Positions 20,084 to 28,763 of a stretch of DNA of 64,000 nt are shown piece by piece. Within the stretch, counting starts at the first letter, position 1. The number at the start of each line of letters is the position of its first letter. The notes below the pieces were generated by a model. It was not told where the DNA came from. It did no database searches and saw nothing but the letters and a program-made list of their open reading frames with translations. Position numbers and translations under genes: made by a program. This DNA is from Streptomyces sp. NBC_01276 (GTDB taxonomy: Bacteria > Actinomycetota > Actinomycetes > Streptomycetales > Streptomycetaceae), in NCBI RefSeq assembly GCF_041435355.1, contig NZ_CP108442.1, forward strand, positions 5,950,501 through 6,014,500. The letters are read 5' to 3'.

Positions 20084-20692
20084 ATGGGGTGGAGTACCAG
20101 CTGGACCGAGGTGCTCGGCTTCGTCACCGGAGCCGTGTGCGTCGTCCTGGTGGCCCGGCAGCACATCGCGAACTGGCCGGTCGGCATCGCCAACAACGTC
20201 TTCTTCATCGTGCTCTTCGTGCAGTCCGGCCTCTACGCCGACGCCGGGCTGCAGGTCGTCTTCATCGCCCTCGCCGCGTACGGCTGGTGGTCCTGGACCC
20301 ACGGGGGTGGACCAGGAACCGCCGGAGCCCTGCCGGTGCGCCGCACGACGGCCACCGAATGGGCCTGGCTGCTCGCGGCGGGGGCGGTGGGGGTCGCCGG
20401 GCTGACCCTGCTGCTGGGCGGGGTCAGCGACTCCACCGTCCCCTTCTCCGACGCCCTCACCACCGGGCTCTCGCTCATGGCCACCTACGGGCAGTGCCGC
20501 AAGCTCCTGGAGTCCTGGTGGCTGTGGATCGCCGCCGACCTCGTCTACATCCCGCTCTACGCCTACAAGGGCCTGTACCTGACCTCGGTCCTGTACGTCG
20601 CCTTCCTCGCCCTGTGCGTGGCCGGCCTCGTCGGCTGGCGGCGCAGCCTCCCGGCGACCGGCGCCCGTACGGCAGTGGGGGCGGCGGCGTGA
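20084..20692 (+). CDS. pnuC: Nicotinamide riboside/mononucleotide transporter PnuC
   Basis: A 202-residue inner-membrane protein with about seven hydrophobic segments. Typical PnuC features are HIANWPVGIANNVFFIVLF in the first helices, the Trp/Tyr-rich AAYGWWSWTHG, and the C-terminal WWLWIAADLVYIPLYAYKG. PnuC proteins let nicotinamide riboside diffuse in, trapped by phosphorylation by NadR, which is the next gene. ATG at 20084 has AAAGGAAG about 12 bases upstream. The stop overlaps the nadR GTG (GTGA). Confidence 0.92.
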   Translation: MGWSTSWTEVLGFVTGAVCVVLVARQHIANWPVGIANNVFFIVLFVQSGLYADAGLQVVFIALAAYGWWSWTHGGGPGTAGALPVRRTTATEWAWLLAAGAVGVAGLTLLLGGVSDSTVPFSDALTTGLSLMATYGQCRKLLESWWLWIAADLVYIPLYAYKGLYLTSVLYVAFLALCVAGLVGWRRSLPATGARTAVGAAA

Positions 20693-21777
20693 GCGGCGGC
20701 AAGCGCTACCGGCACGGGCTGGTGCTGGGCAAGTTCTACCCGCCGCACGCCGGACACCACCACCTGGTGCGCACCGCCCAGGACCAGTGCGAGCGGCTCA
20801 CCGTGCTGGTGTGCGCCGCCTCGGTGGAGTCGGTGCCGCTCGCCGACCGGGTGGCCTGGATGCGCGAGGCGCACCCTGGCGCCGAGGTGGTCGGCGCGGT
20901 GGACGACATCCCCGTGGACCTGCACGACCCGGCGGTCTGGGAGGCGCACATGGCGATCTTCCGCGGCGCGGTGGGCCGGCGCGTGGACGCCGTCTTCACC
21001 TCCGAGGCCTACGGGACCGAGCTCGCGCGGAGGTTCGGCGCCGAGGAGGTCTGCGTGGACCCGGCGCGCACCCTGTTCCCGGTCTCGGGGACGGCCGTGC
21101 GCGCGGACCCGGCCGGATGCTGGGAGTTCCTGGGGCCGGCCGTACGGGCCGCCCTGACCCGGCGGGTCGTGGTCCTCGGCGCCGAGTCCACCGGGACGAC
21201 GACCCTCTCCCGCGAACTGGCCGCGCACTACCGGCGGCGCGGCGGGGTGTGGGCGAAGACCGGATGGGTCGCCGAGTACGGGCGCGAGTACAGCGAGGAG
21301 AAGCTCGCGGCCGCCCGCGCGGCGGACCCGGCCGCCTCCTGGGCGGACGTGACCTTCGCCTCGGAGGAGTTCCCGGTGATCGCCCGCCGCCAGGACGCGG
21401 CCGAGGAAGGGGCGGCCCGGCTGGGCTCGCCCGTGCTGTTCTGCGACACCGACTCCTTCGCGACCGGTATCTGGCACGAGCGGTACACGGGCGGCCGCAG
21501 CCGGGAGGTCGAGAAGATCGCCGAGCTGACCCGGCGCGACCTGTACCTGCTGACGGACGACGCCGGGGTGCCCTTCGAGGACGACGGGCTGCGCGACGGA
21601 CCGCAGCTGAGACCGTGGATGACCGGCCGGTTCCGGCAGGAACTCGCGCGCACCGGAAGGCGTTTCCTGGTCGTGAGCGGGGACCGGCGCACCCGGCTGG
21701 AGACGGCCGTGGCGGCGGTGGACGCCCTGCTGGAGGAAGGCTGGCAGTTCGCGGCCCCCCTCCCGGAGCGGCGATGA
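20689..21777 (+). CDS. nadR: NadR-like NMN adenylyltransferase / ribosylnicotinamide kinase
   Basis: A 362-residue bifunctional NAD-salvage protein. The N-terminal nucleotidyltransferase shows GKFYPPHAGHHHLV (residues about 12-25) and the C-terminal kinase-like P-loop region begins near residue 160 (VVVLGAESTGTTTLSREL). The P-loop Lys is replaced by Thr (GAESTGTT in place of the usual GPESTGKS/T). It lacks the N-terminal HTH of enterobacterial NadR; regulation is instead supplied by NrtR. GTG start overlapping the pnuC stop, and the stop overlaps the nrtR ATG (ATGA). Predicted to phosphorylate nicotinamide riboside and adenylate NMN to NAD. Confidence 0.88.
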   Translation: MSGGKRYRHGLVLGKFYPPHAGHHHLVRTAQDQCERLTVLVCAASVESVPLADRVAWMREAHPGAEVVGAVDDIPVDLHDPAVWEAHMAIFRGAVGRRVDAVFTSEAYGTELARRFGAEEVCVDPARTLFPVSGTAVRADPAGCWEFLGPAVRAALTRRVVVLGAESTGTTTLSRELAAHYRRRGGVWAKTGWVAEYGREYSEEKLAAARAADPAASWADVTFASEEFPVIARRQDAAEEGAARLGSPVLFCDTDSFATGIWHERYTGGRSREVEKIAELTRRDLYLLTDDAGVPFEDDGLRDGPQLRPWMTGRFRQELARTGRRFLVVSGDRRTRLETAVAAVDALLEEGWQFAAPLPERR

Positions 21778-22625
21778 GCGCGGGCGCGGCGGGCCGCGGG
21801 AGCGGCGGTGCCGGTGATCCGGGCGCCGCGGGTGCGGGCATCGGGGGCACGGGCACGGGGGGTGAGGGTGGCACCGGGGAGCCGGGGCCGGACGGGTCCG
21901 CGCCCTACGACCCGTACGCCTTCGAGCCGTTCGCGGTGACCGTCGACCTCGCCGTCCTCACCGTGCGCGGCGGCGTCCTGCACGTCCTGCTGATCCGGCG
22001 CGGGCAGGAACCGTACGCGGGCGCCTGGGCCCTGCCCGGCGGCTTCGTCCTGCCGCGCGAGTCCGCCGAGACCGCGGCCCGCCGCGAACTCGCCGAGGAG
22101 ACGGGCCTGGACCCCTCCCTGGTCGCCTCCCTCCACCTGGAACAGCTGCGCACCTACAGCGAACCCGACCGGGACCCCCGCATGCGGGTCGTCTCGGTGG
22201 CCTTCACGGCGCTGGTCCCCGACATGCCCGAACCGGCCGCGGAGGGCGGCGGGGACGCCGACCGGGCGAGCTGGATCCCCGTCGGGGAGGTGACGGAGCC
22301 GGCCTTCGACCACGCGCGGATCCTGGCGGACGCGCGGGAGCGGGTGGGCTCCAAGCTGGAGTACACCTGCCTGGCCACCGCCTTCTGCCCGCCCGAGTTC
22401 ACCCTCGGGGAGCTCCGGGCCGTGTACGAGACCGTCTGGGGCACCGCCCTGGACCGCCCCAACTTCCGCCGCAAGGTCCTCGCCACGCCCGGCTTCGTCG
22501 AGGCCGTCCCCGGAGCCGCCCGCCTGACCGGCGGCCGCGGCAAACCCGCCGCGCTCTACCGGGCGGGACCGGCGACCGCCCTCCACCCGCCCCTGCTCCG
22601 CCCCACGGAAGGTCCTGCCCGATGA
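21774..22625 (+). CDS. nrtR: NrtR-type transcriptional regulator (NUDIX + winged helix)
   Basis: A 283-residue repressor of NAD metabolism genes. After a 45-residue Gly-rich leader, a NUDIX domain (about 50-190) has AVLTVRGGVLHVLLIRRG, WALPGGFVLP and the box AARRELAEETGL. The C-terminal winged helix (about 200-265) carries FTLGELRAVYETVWG and NFRRKVLATPGFVE, the arrangement of NrtR proteins that sense ADP-ribose or NAD. ATG start overlapping the nadR stop. The likely target is the palindrome at 20045-20061. Unlike simple NUDIX enzymes, the C-terminal extension decides the call. Confidence 0.88.
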   Translation: MSAGAAGRGSGGAGDPGAAGAGIGGTGTGGEGGTGEPGPDGSAPYDPYAFEPFAVTVDLAVLTVRGGVLHVLLIRRGQEPYAGAWALPGGFVLPRESAETAARRELAEETGLDPSLVASLHLEQLRTYSEPDRDPRMRVVSVAFTALVPDMPEPAAEGGGDADRASWIPVGEVTEPAFDHARILADARERVGSKLEYTCLATAFCPPEFTLGELRAVYETVWGTALDRPNFRRKVLATPGFVEAVPGAARLTGGRGKPAALYRAGPATALHPPLLRPTEGPAR

Positions 22626-23662
22626 CCAGCCCGACGCCGCCCCGCCCGATAGCCGGCAAGCGCCCCGCCACCGGCGCCCTGATCGGCCTCGCCCTCGGCG
22701 ACGCCCTCGGCTTCCCGACCGAGTTCAACGACGTGCCGTCCATCCTGGCCAAGACCGGGCCGTGGCGGGAGATGGCCCTGCCCCGCCCCGCCCTCGTCAC
22801 CGACGACACCCAGATGACCCTGGCGCTGGCACGGGGCATGCGCACCGCCGCCGAACGCGGCCCGGTCGGCCCGCTGCGGCTCACCCGGCCGGTCCGCGAG
22901 GAGTTCGTCGACTGGTACCACTCCCCGGAGAACAACCGGGCCCCCGGCCGCACCTGCCTGGTGGCCTGCGGCCTCCTCGACCACCCGGAGCGGGACTGGC
23001 GCGACGCCAGCCAGACCGGCTCCAAGGGCTGCGGCGCGAACATGCGCGTGGTGCCGGTCGGGCTGGTCCCCGGCTGGACGGAGGAGGAACGGGCGGGCGC
23101 CGCCCAGCTCCAGTCCGCCCTCACGCACGGCCACCCCACCGCCCTCGCCGCCTCCGACCTGACCGCGCGGGCCGTGTACCTGCTCGCGCAGGGCACCGAG
23201 GTGACCGGCCTGGTCGGACGGCTGCGCTCGTACGCCCTGGAGAACCGCACCCGCTACCACGAGCGCTGGCTCGGCGACCTCTGGATGCGCACCGCCTCCG
23301 ACGCCTCGCCGGAGTCCTTCATGGCCCGCGGCTGGGACGAGTGCCTGGCCGTCCTGGACCGCCTCGCGGCGGCCCTGCGCACCCCCTCCCCGGAAACCGA
23401 CCCCTGCCTGGCCACCGGCGAGGGCTGGATCGCCGAGGAGGCCCTGGCCACCGCCCTGCACTGCTTCCTCCTCTTCCCCGACGAACCCCTCCTCGCGCTG
23501 CGCCGCGCCGCCTGCACGGCGGGCGACTCCGACTCGATCGCCTGCCTGGCCGGCGCCTTCGCGGGCGCCCACCTCGGCGCGGACGTCTGGCCCCGGGACT
23601 GGGAGGGCCGCATCGAGTACCGCGCCGAACTCCTGTCCTTCGGCACCCTCTGGGACGCGTGA
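22622..23662 (+). CDS. ADP-ribosylglycohydrolase family protein
   Basis: A 346-residue DraG-like hydrolase, which removes ADP-ribose from proteins or other acceptors using a binuclear Mg centre. Metal-binding motifs are visible: GALIGLALGDALGFPTEF near the N terminus, TDDTQMTLALARGM (about residues 60-73) and GDSDSIACLAGAFAGAHLG near the C terminus (about residues 300-318). ATG start overlaps the nrtR stop (ATGA), so it is part of the NAD-salvage operon; free ADP-ribose from its reaction could be the NrtR ligand (inference). Confidence 0.92.
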   Translation: MTSPTPPRPIAGKRPATGALIGLALGDALGFPTEFNDVPSILAKTGPWREMALPRPALVTDDTQMTLALARGMRTAAERGPVGPLRLTRPVREEFVDWYHSPENNRAPGRTCLVACGLLDHPERDWRDASQTGSKGCGANMRVVPVGLVPGWTEEERAGAAQLQSALTHGHPTALAASDLTARAVYLLAQGTEVTGLVGRLRSYALENRTRYHERWLGDLWMRTASDASPESFMARGWDECLAVLDRLAAALRTPSPETDPCLATGEGWIAEEALATALHCFLLFPDEPLLALRRAACTAGDSDSIACLAGAFAGAHLGADVWPRDWEGRIEYRAELLSFGTLWDA

Positions 23663-23665
23663 TCC

Positions 23666-24418
23666 GTGCTCGACGCGATGACCCTCGACCTGACGCCCGT
23701 CGTGACCCGTCAGCCCGACCCGCTGCTCTTCGCCACGGTCTCGGGCGCCCACCTGTACGGCTTCCCCTCCCGTGACTCGGACGTCGACCTGCGCGGCGCG
23801 CACCTGCTGCCGGCGGCCGCGCTGCTCGGCCTGCGCGAGCCGGAGGAGACCCGGACCCGGATGTGGGACCACGACGGGGTGGAGATGGACCTCGTCACCC
23901 ACGACCTGCGCAAGTTCGTCCGCCTGATGCTCAAGCGCAACGGCTACGTACTGGAGCAGCTGCTCTCCCCGCTCGTGGTCCACACGACACCCGAGCACGA
24001 GGAGCTGGTGGCGCTGGCGCCGGGCGTGCTCACCTCGCACCACGCCCACCACTACCGCGGGTTCGCCGCCACCCAGTGGCGGCTGTTCGAGAGGAGCGGG
24101 GAACTGAAGCCGCTCCTCTACGCCTTCCGCGCCCTGCTCACCGGCATCCACCTGATGCGCTCGGGCGAGGTGCAGGCGCACCTGCCCACGCTGCTCGGGG
24201 AGGTGGCCGAGGCCCCCGCGTGGCTGGCCGGGCTGGTCGAGGCCAAGGTGGCCGCCGAGCACGGCGGGTACGACGGCCCCGCCGTGGCGGCGCCCTACGA
24301 GGCGCTGCACGCGGTGCTCGACGCGGCGCAGGCGGCGACGGGGCTGCCGGGGGAGGCGGGCGCGTACGGGGCGCTCGACGCGTTCGTGGTGCGGTGCCGG
24401 GAGCCGCTGGCGGTGTGA
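23666..24418 (+). CDS. Nucleotidyltransferase, RlaP/COG3541-like
   Basis: A pol-beta-superfamily nucleotidyltransferase of about 250 residues. The fold's GS motif is represented by TVSGAHLYGFPSRDSDVDLRG (metal Asp pair in DSDVD, about residues 33-37), with a third acidic site in VEMDLVTHDLRKFV and an alpha-helical C-terminal domain with HHYRGFAATQW. Related proteins are linked to RNA ligases and to ADP-ribose/NAD gene clusters. GTG at 23666, three bases after the glycohydrolase stop; an ATG four codons later is an alternative. Likely the last gene of the operon. Its substrate is unknown. Confidence 0.82.
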   Translation: MLDAMTLDLTPVVTRQPDPLLFATVSGAHLYGFPSRDSDVDLRGAHLLPAAALLGLREPEETRTRMWDHDGVEMDLVTHDLRKFVRLMLKRNGYVLEQLLSPLVVHTTPEHEELVALAPGVLTSHHAHHYRGFAATQWRLFERSGELKPLLYAFRALLTGIHLMRSGEVQAHLPTLLGEVAEAPAWLAGLVEAKVAAEHGGYDGPAVAAPYEALHAVLDAAQAATGLPGEAGAYGALDAFVVRCREPLAV

Positions 24419-24424
24419 GCGGCG

Positions 24425-24438
24425 GGCCCCCGGGGGCC
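24425..24438. terminator. Short GC palindrome between convergent nucleotidyltransferases
   Basis: GGCCCCCGGGGGCC lies in the 25-base gap between two convergent genes and could form a small bidirectional terminator hairpin. Confidence 0.35.
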
Positions 24439-24443
24439 GGGTC

Positions 24444-25145
24444 CTAGCCCCTCGGAGGCAGGTCCCGGGCGGCCGAGGCGCGGCGGATGCGGTGGAGGTA
24501 GTCCGCCACGCGGGGGAGGTCCGGTTCCGCGGGGAGCGGGGTCGTGGCGAGGGCGGTGTCGGTCTCCTCCGTGAGGCGGGCCATCCAGGCGTCGACCTCC
24601 TCCCAGGTCCGCTCGCCGCGCTTGACCGCGAGGAGGCTCTCGCGGTCCGGGCCCGCCCCGATCGTCAGGCGGCCGGTGCGCAGCAGGTCGCGGCAGGAGA
24701 TCAGCAGGCGCAGCAGGTGCATGGCGTGCTTCCAGCGCGGGGCGCCGTGCAGACGGACGTCCGCGAGGAGCTTGCCGTGCTGGGAGGCGGCATAGCGGCT
24801 GAAGCTGGTGTGGGCCCGGCGGGAGAGGAACGCCCCGCGCAGGGAGAGGAGTTCCTCGCCGGCCGGGGTGAGCCGTTCGACCAGGGGGGAGTGCAGGCAC
24901 TCCAGGATGTTCGGGTTGGCGCGCAGGGCCAGTTCGCAGAAGCGTTCCAGCTCCCAGGAGAACTCCTCCTCCCGGGGCCCCTCCACGTGCGTCGGCGGTT
25001 TCTCGAACCGCCAGAACAGCGGGGTGGGGGCGAGGAAGACACCGCGCCGGTCGGTGTCGCTCGCCTCCGTCGCCAGCCCGAAGGCACGGGAGCCCATCAC
25101 GCAGGCGTAGATCGTGTGGTCCCGTACCAGGGTGAGGTCGTCCAT
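24444..25145 (-). CDS. Second nucleotidyltransferase, RlaP/COG3541-like
   Basis: A 233-residue protein of the same superfamily as the facing gene. YACVMGSRAFGLATEASDTD contains the GS motif and the metal-binding acidic pair (SDTD), followed by RRGVFLAP and an EEFSWELERFCELAL segment, then HTSFSRYAASQHGKLL in the helical domain. It is transcribed tail to tail with the first nucleotidyltransferase, 25 bases apart. The two are homologous but clearly divergent. Shared context with NrtR, PnuC, NadR and ADP-ribosylglycohydrolase suggests a role in NAD- or ADP-ribose-linked nucleotide chemistry. Start ATG (complement of 25143-25145). Confidence 0.82.
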   Translation of the reverse strand: MDDLTLVRDHTIYACVMGSRAFGLATEASDTDRRGVFLAPTPLFWRFEKPPTHVEGPREEEFSWELERFCELALRANPNILECLHSPLVERLTPAGEELLSLRGAFLSRRAHTSFSRYAASQHGKLLADVRLHGAPRWKHAMHLLRLLISCRDLLRTGRLTIGAGPDRESLLAVKRGERTWEEVDAWMARLTEETDTALATTPLPAEPDLPRVADYLHRIRRASAARDLPPRG

Positions 25146-25173
25146 CCGGGGAGGTTAGGCGCCCCGGCCCGCG

Positions 25174-25665
25174 CTAGGCGAGCGAGATTGCGCCGTCGGG
25201 CGCCACGGTGATCTTCTTCTCCGGGAGCGGCTTCGTGGCCGGACCCTTGATCGCCGCGCCGTCCGAGGCCTGGAACTCGCTGCCGTGGCAGGGGCAGTGC
25301 ATCACGCCGTTCTCGGGCTTGTTCACGAGGCAGCCCTGGTGCGTGCACACCGCGGAGAAGCAGCGGAAGGACCCGGCCGTAGGCTGGGTCACCACCAGCT
25401 TCTGCTCCTTGAGCACGACGCCACCGCCGACCGGGACCTCCGACGAGGACTTCATCAGGATCTTGCCCGTGGCGGAGCCGGAGGCCTCGCCGGGGGACCG
25501 GTCGGCGTTCGGCGCGCTGCCGGTGTCCTGGGCGGGCTTCTCCGTGCCGCCGCCGCCACCGCCGCAGGCGGCGAGCGTGCCGCCGGCGAGGGCGGCCGCG
25601 CCGGCCGCCAGTACCGTGCGGCGTGCGGCGGACGCGGTGTCGCTCATCGGATGCGTGTCGGTCAT
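25174..25665 (-). CDS. Rieske [2Fe-2S] lipoprotein, Tat-exported
   Basis: A 163-residue exported iron-sulfur protein. The N terminus has a twin-arginine motif (AARRTVLAAG), a hydrophobic stretch and a lipobox-like LAAC before a Gly run. The Rieske cluster ligands are in CTHQGC and CPCHGS (about residues 108-130), and the fold ends in KKITVAPDGAI. ATG at 25665 has GAGGAG about 8 bases upstream and was preferred over the longer open frame. Probably a periplasmic-face electron carrier; its partner is not encoded next to it. Confidence 0.9.
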   Translation of the reverse strand: MTDTHPMSDTASAARRTVLAAGAAALAGGTLAACGGGGGGTEKPAQDTGSAPNADRSPGEASGSATGKILMKSSSEVPVGGGVVLKEQKLVVTQPTAGSFRCFSAVCTHQGCLVNKPENGVMHCPCHGSEFQASDGAAIKGPATKPLPEKKITVAPDGAISLA

Positions 25666-25762
25666 GGGGACTCCTCGATGGGGGGCGGGGACGGCGATGG
25701 CGAGCAGCATCCTGGCGCGTGCCGGGCTCCGGGAGAAGCCCGCCACACGCTCCGGTCCCGCT

Positions 25763-26104
25763 TCATCCCGCCGACTGCCACGGGCGAAGGTCCGCAGGGC
25801 CGTCCGGGACGCGTACCACCTCCCACACGCGTACCACGGCCTCCCGGTTCAACGGCCCGTACACGTGGGGGTAGCGGCCGTCGGAACCGGACTCCCTGCG
25901 GACCTCGGCGCTCAGGGCCGCCTCGTCGAGCTCCACGGCGAGCAGGGTGCCGGGCGTGTTCCGGTAGTGGGCCTCCACGATGGCGAGGGCGGTGGGGCGG
26001 TCGGCCGAACAGTGCACGAACCCCTCCGAGGCCAGGGAGGGCGGGGCGTACGGGAGCCCGGGCGCGGCGCTCCAGTCGGCGAGCGGGACGATGTGGAAGA
26101 TCAT
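25763..26104 (-). CDS. DUF952 family protein
   Basis: A 113-residue protein with the DUF952 pattern: MIFHIVPLADW, then PSLASEGFVHCSA and the C-terminal YPHVYGPLNREAVV. The family resembles small ADP-ribosyltransferase-fold enzymes, but its function is unknown. ATG at 26104 was chosen because it matches family starts; the frame stays open upstream. It lies 3 kb from the NAD/ADP-ribose operon, which may or may not be meaningful. Confidence 0.85.
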   Translation of the reverse strand: MIFHIVPLADWSAAPGLPYAPPSLASEGFVHCSADRPTALAIVEAHYRNTPGTLLAVELDEAALSAEVRRESGSDGRYPHVYGPLNREAVVRVWEVVRVPDGPADLRPWQSAG

Positions 26105-26242
26105 GCCGGTGGTTCTACCGCAAGGGGCGCCGAAGGGTGTGCGCCAGGTGGCGACATGCCCTGATACGGGTGACATTGTCCGTGTCTCGAAGCCGGGTGT
26201 GACGCCTGAGTGCGGCCCGGTCCCTCTGCGAAAGGCGTGACC

Positions 26243-26677
26243 ATGGCGGGTAATGACCTCGGTTCCCTTCTCGGCGGCCTGCTCGGCGGCGGCGGTCAGG
26301 GCGGTCAAGGCGGCCAGGGCGGCGGCGCGGGCAACATCCTCGGCGCGCTGCTCGGGGCCCTAAGCGGCAACGGCCAGGGCGGCGGCGGGAGCAACCCGCT
26401 CGGCGGGCTCATGGACATGCTGACCAAGTCCGGCCTCGCCGACCAGGCGCAGTCCTGGATCGGTACCGGGGAGAACCAGCCGGTCAGCGGCTCGCAGATG
26501 GCCGACGCACTGCCGGACGGGGCCCTGCGGCAGGCAGCCGAACAGGCCGGCGTCAGCCCCGAACAGGCCGCCGACCAGATCGCGCGGTCCCTGCCGCAGG
26601 CCGTGGACAAGCTGAGCCCCGGCGGGTCGATCCCGCCCGGTTCGCTGGAGGACATCATCAGGGCGCAGAACCTCTAG
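26243..26677 (+). CDS. DUF937/YidB-like protein
   Basis: A 144-residue Gly-rich protein. The N-terminal NDLGSLLGGLLGGGGQ and three Gly/Gln-rich stretches precede a helical part with QAQSWIGTGENQPVSGSQ and AEQAGVSPEQAADQIARSLP, characteristic of the YidB (DUF937) family, whose function is unknown. ATG at 26243 has GAAAGG 7-8 bases upstream. Confidence 0.87.
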   Translation: MAGNDLGSLLGGLLGGGGQGGQGGQGGGAGNILGALLGALSGNGQGGGGSNPLGGLMDMLTKSGLADQAQSWIGTGENQPVSGSQMADALPDGALRQAAEQAGVSPEQAADQIARSLPQAVDKLSPGGSIPPGSLEDIIRAQNL

Positions 26678-26793
26678 CGAGACCCGCCAGGGCCCGGTGG
26701 TCGTCCCACGGGGTGGCCGCCGGGCCCTCGCCGTGCACCGGGTGGCTACCCTGAGTCAGGACCCGCCGTCACGCGATCACCCTGGAGCGCCCC

Positions 26794-27882
26794 GTGAGAA
26801 CCGCCGTCGTCATCGGAACCGGACTGATCGGCACCTCCGCGGCGCTCGCCCTGACCGCCCGGGGCATCGCCGTCCACCTGGTCGACCACGACCCGGCGCA
26901 GGCCCGTACCGCGGCCGCCCTCGGCGCCGGCAGCGACGACGCCCCCGAGGGGCAGGTCGACCTCGCGATCGTCGCCGTCCCCCCGGCCCACGTCGCCGCG
27001 GCCCTGGCCGACGCGATCGGACGCGGGCTCGCCCGTGCCTACGTGGACGTGGCCAGCGTCAAGGGCGGGCCCCGCCGGGAGCTGGCCGCCCTCGGCGCCG
27101 ACACCTCCGCGTACATCGGCACCCACCCCATGGCCGGCAAGGAACGCTCCGGGCCGCTCGCCGCCACCGCCGACCTCTTCGAGGGGCGCCCCTGGGTGCT
27201 CACGCCCACCCGCGACACCGACCACGAGGTGCTGAACCTGGCCCTGGAACTGGTCGCGCTGTGCCGGGCGGTCCCCGTCGTGATGGACGCCGACGCGCAC
27301 GACCGGGCGGTCGCCCTGGTCTCCCACACCCCGCAGCTCGTGTCCAGCATGGTGGCCGCGCGCCTGGAGGAGGCGGACGAGACCGCCGTGCGCCTGTGCG
27401 GCCAGGGCATCCGCGACGTGACCCGGATCGCGGCCTCCGACCCCCGCATGTGGGTGGAGATCCTCTCGGCGAACCCGGGGCCGGTGGCCGACGTCCTGGC
27501 CGGGATCGCCGCCGACCTGGAGGAGACCGTCGAGGCCCTGCGCGGACTCCAGTCGGCCGACGAGGCCAAGCGCCGGGGCGGGGCCGAGGGCATCGAGGAC
27601 GTCCTGCGGCGCGGGAACGCCGGCCGGGTCCGGGTCCCCGGCAAGCACGGCGCCGCCCCCACGGCCTACGAGACGGTCGGGGTGTTCATCAGCGACCAGC
27701 CCGGCGAGCTGGCACGGATCTTCGCCGACGCGGGCCGGGCCGGGGTCAACATCGAGGACGTGCGGATCGAGCACGCCACGGGCCAGCAGGCCGGTCTGGT
27801 GCAGCTCATGGTGGAGCCCCGCGCCGTCGCCGGCCTGACCGCCGAGCTGCGCGAGCGGGGCTGGGCCCTGCGCCAGCAGTAG
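26794..27882 (+). CDS. tyrA: Prephenate dehydrogenase
   Basis: Converts prephenate to 4-hydroxyphenylpyruvate with NAD in tyrosine synthesis. A 362-residue protein: Rossmann domain with VIGTGLIGTSAALAL (residues 5-19), the catalytic His region THPMAGKERSGP (about 109-120), and a C-terminal ACT domain (about 290-350, VGVFISDQPGELARIFADAG), which usually mediates tyrosine feedback. GTG start at 26794. Followed by cmk, plsC and der in the same direction, an order conserved in actinobacteria. Confidence 0.94.
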   Translation: MRTAVVIGTGLIGTSAALALTARGIAVHLVDHDPAQARTAAALGAGSDDAPEGQVDLAIVAVPPAHVAAALADAIGRGLARAYVDVASVKGGPRRELAALGADTSAYIGTHPMAGKERSGPLAATADLFEGRPWVLTPTRDTDHEVLNLALELVALCRAVPVVMDADAHDRAVALVSHTPQLVSSMVAARLEEADETAVRLCGQGIRDVTRIAASDPRMWVEILSANPGPVADVLAGIAADLEETVEALRGLQSADEAKRRGGAEGIEDVLRRGNAGRVRVPGKHGAAPTAYETVGVFISDQPGELARIFADAGRAGVNIEDVRIEHATGQQAGLVQLMVEPRAVAGLTAELRERGWALRQQ

Positions 27883-28034
27883 CCGGACCGCGCCCCCGGC
27901 ACCCGCCGTCGGTCCCGCCCCCGCACGGGGCGGGGACGCGGCGGAGTCAGGGGGCGCCGGGGGCCGGTAACCTGGGGGAGGGGCGCTCTTGGCGCGCCCG
28001 GACACGTACGCGCAACCAGGAAGGTGCCCGCACC

Positions 28035-28763
28035 GTGGAAACCGCCGCTCAGTCCGCCGTGATCGTCGCCATCGACGGTCCCTCCGGCACGGGCAAGTCC
28101 AGCACCTCCAAGGCCGTGGCCGCCAAGCTCGGGCTGCGCTACCTGGACACCGGCGCCCAGTACCGGGCCATCACCTGGTGGATGATCACCAACGGCGTCG
28201 ACACCGACGACCCGCAGGCCATCGCCGTAGCGGCGGGCAAGCCCGCCCTCGTGTCCGGTACGGATCCGGCCGCGCCCACCATCACCGTCGACGGCCTGGA
28301 CGCCTCCGGCCCGATCCGCACCCGGGAGGTCACCTCCAAGGTCAGCGCCGTCAGCGCCGTCCCCGAGGTGCGCACCCTGATCACCGAGCTCCAGCGCTCC
28401 ATCGCCGCCGAGGCGGCCCGGGAGGCCGAGGGCATCGTGGTCGAGGGCCGGGACATCGGCACCACCGTCCTGCCCGACGCCGACCTCAAGATCTTCCTGA
28501 CGGCCTCCGCCGAGGCCCGCGCGGCCCGCCGCAGCGGCGAGCTGCGCGGCAAGGAGGCCACGGACCTCGCGGCCACCAAGGAAGCCCTGATCAAGCGCGA
28601 CGCGGCCGACTCCGGCCGCAAGACCTCCCCGCTGGCCAAGGCCGGCGACGCCGTGGAGGTGGACACCACCGAGCTCACCCTCGACCAGGTCATCGAGTGC
28701 GTCGTGACCCTGGTCGAAGAGCGGCGGAGCGCGACCGGCGGCACAGAGCGGCGGCCCAGGTGA
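28035..28763 (+). CDS. cmk: Cytidylate kinase
   Basis: Phosphorylates CMP and dCMP with ATP. A 242-residue protein: P-loop AIDGPSGTGKSSTSKAV (about residues 13-29), RYLDTGAQYRAITW, the CMP-binding insert, GIVVEGRDIGTTVLPDADLK and the lid Arg residues in AARRSGELR. GTG at 28035 has AGGAAGG about 10 bases upstream; the frame is open much further upstream but overlaps tyrA. The stop overlaps the plsC GTG (GTGA). Confidence 0.95.
   Translation: METAAQSAVIVAIDGPSGTGKSSTSKAVAAKLGLRYLDTGAQYRAITWWMITNGVDTDDPQAIAVAAGKPALVSGTDPAAPTITVDGLDASGPIRTREVTSKVSAVSAVPEVRTLITELQRSIAAEAAREAEGIVVEGRDIGTTVLPDADLKIFLTASAEARAARRSGELRGKEATDLAATKEALIKRDAADSGRKTSPLAKAGDAVEVDTTELTLDQVIECVVTLVEERRSATGGTERRPR

Noticed and set aside
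26697-28034. Extension of the cmk frame upstream across tyrA
   Set aside because: Low-complexity Arg/Gly translation in tyrA's alternative frame; cmk has a good start at 28035.
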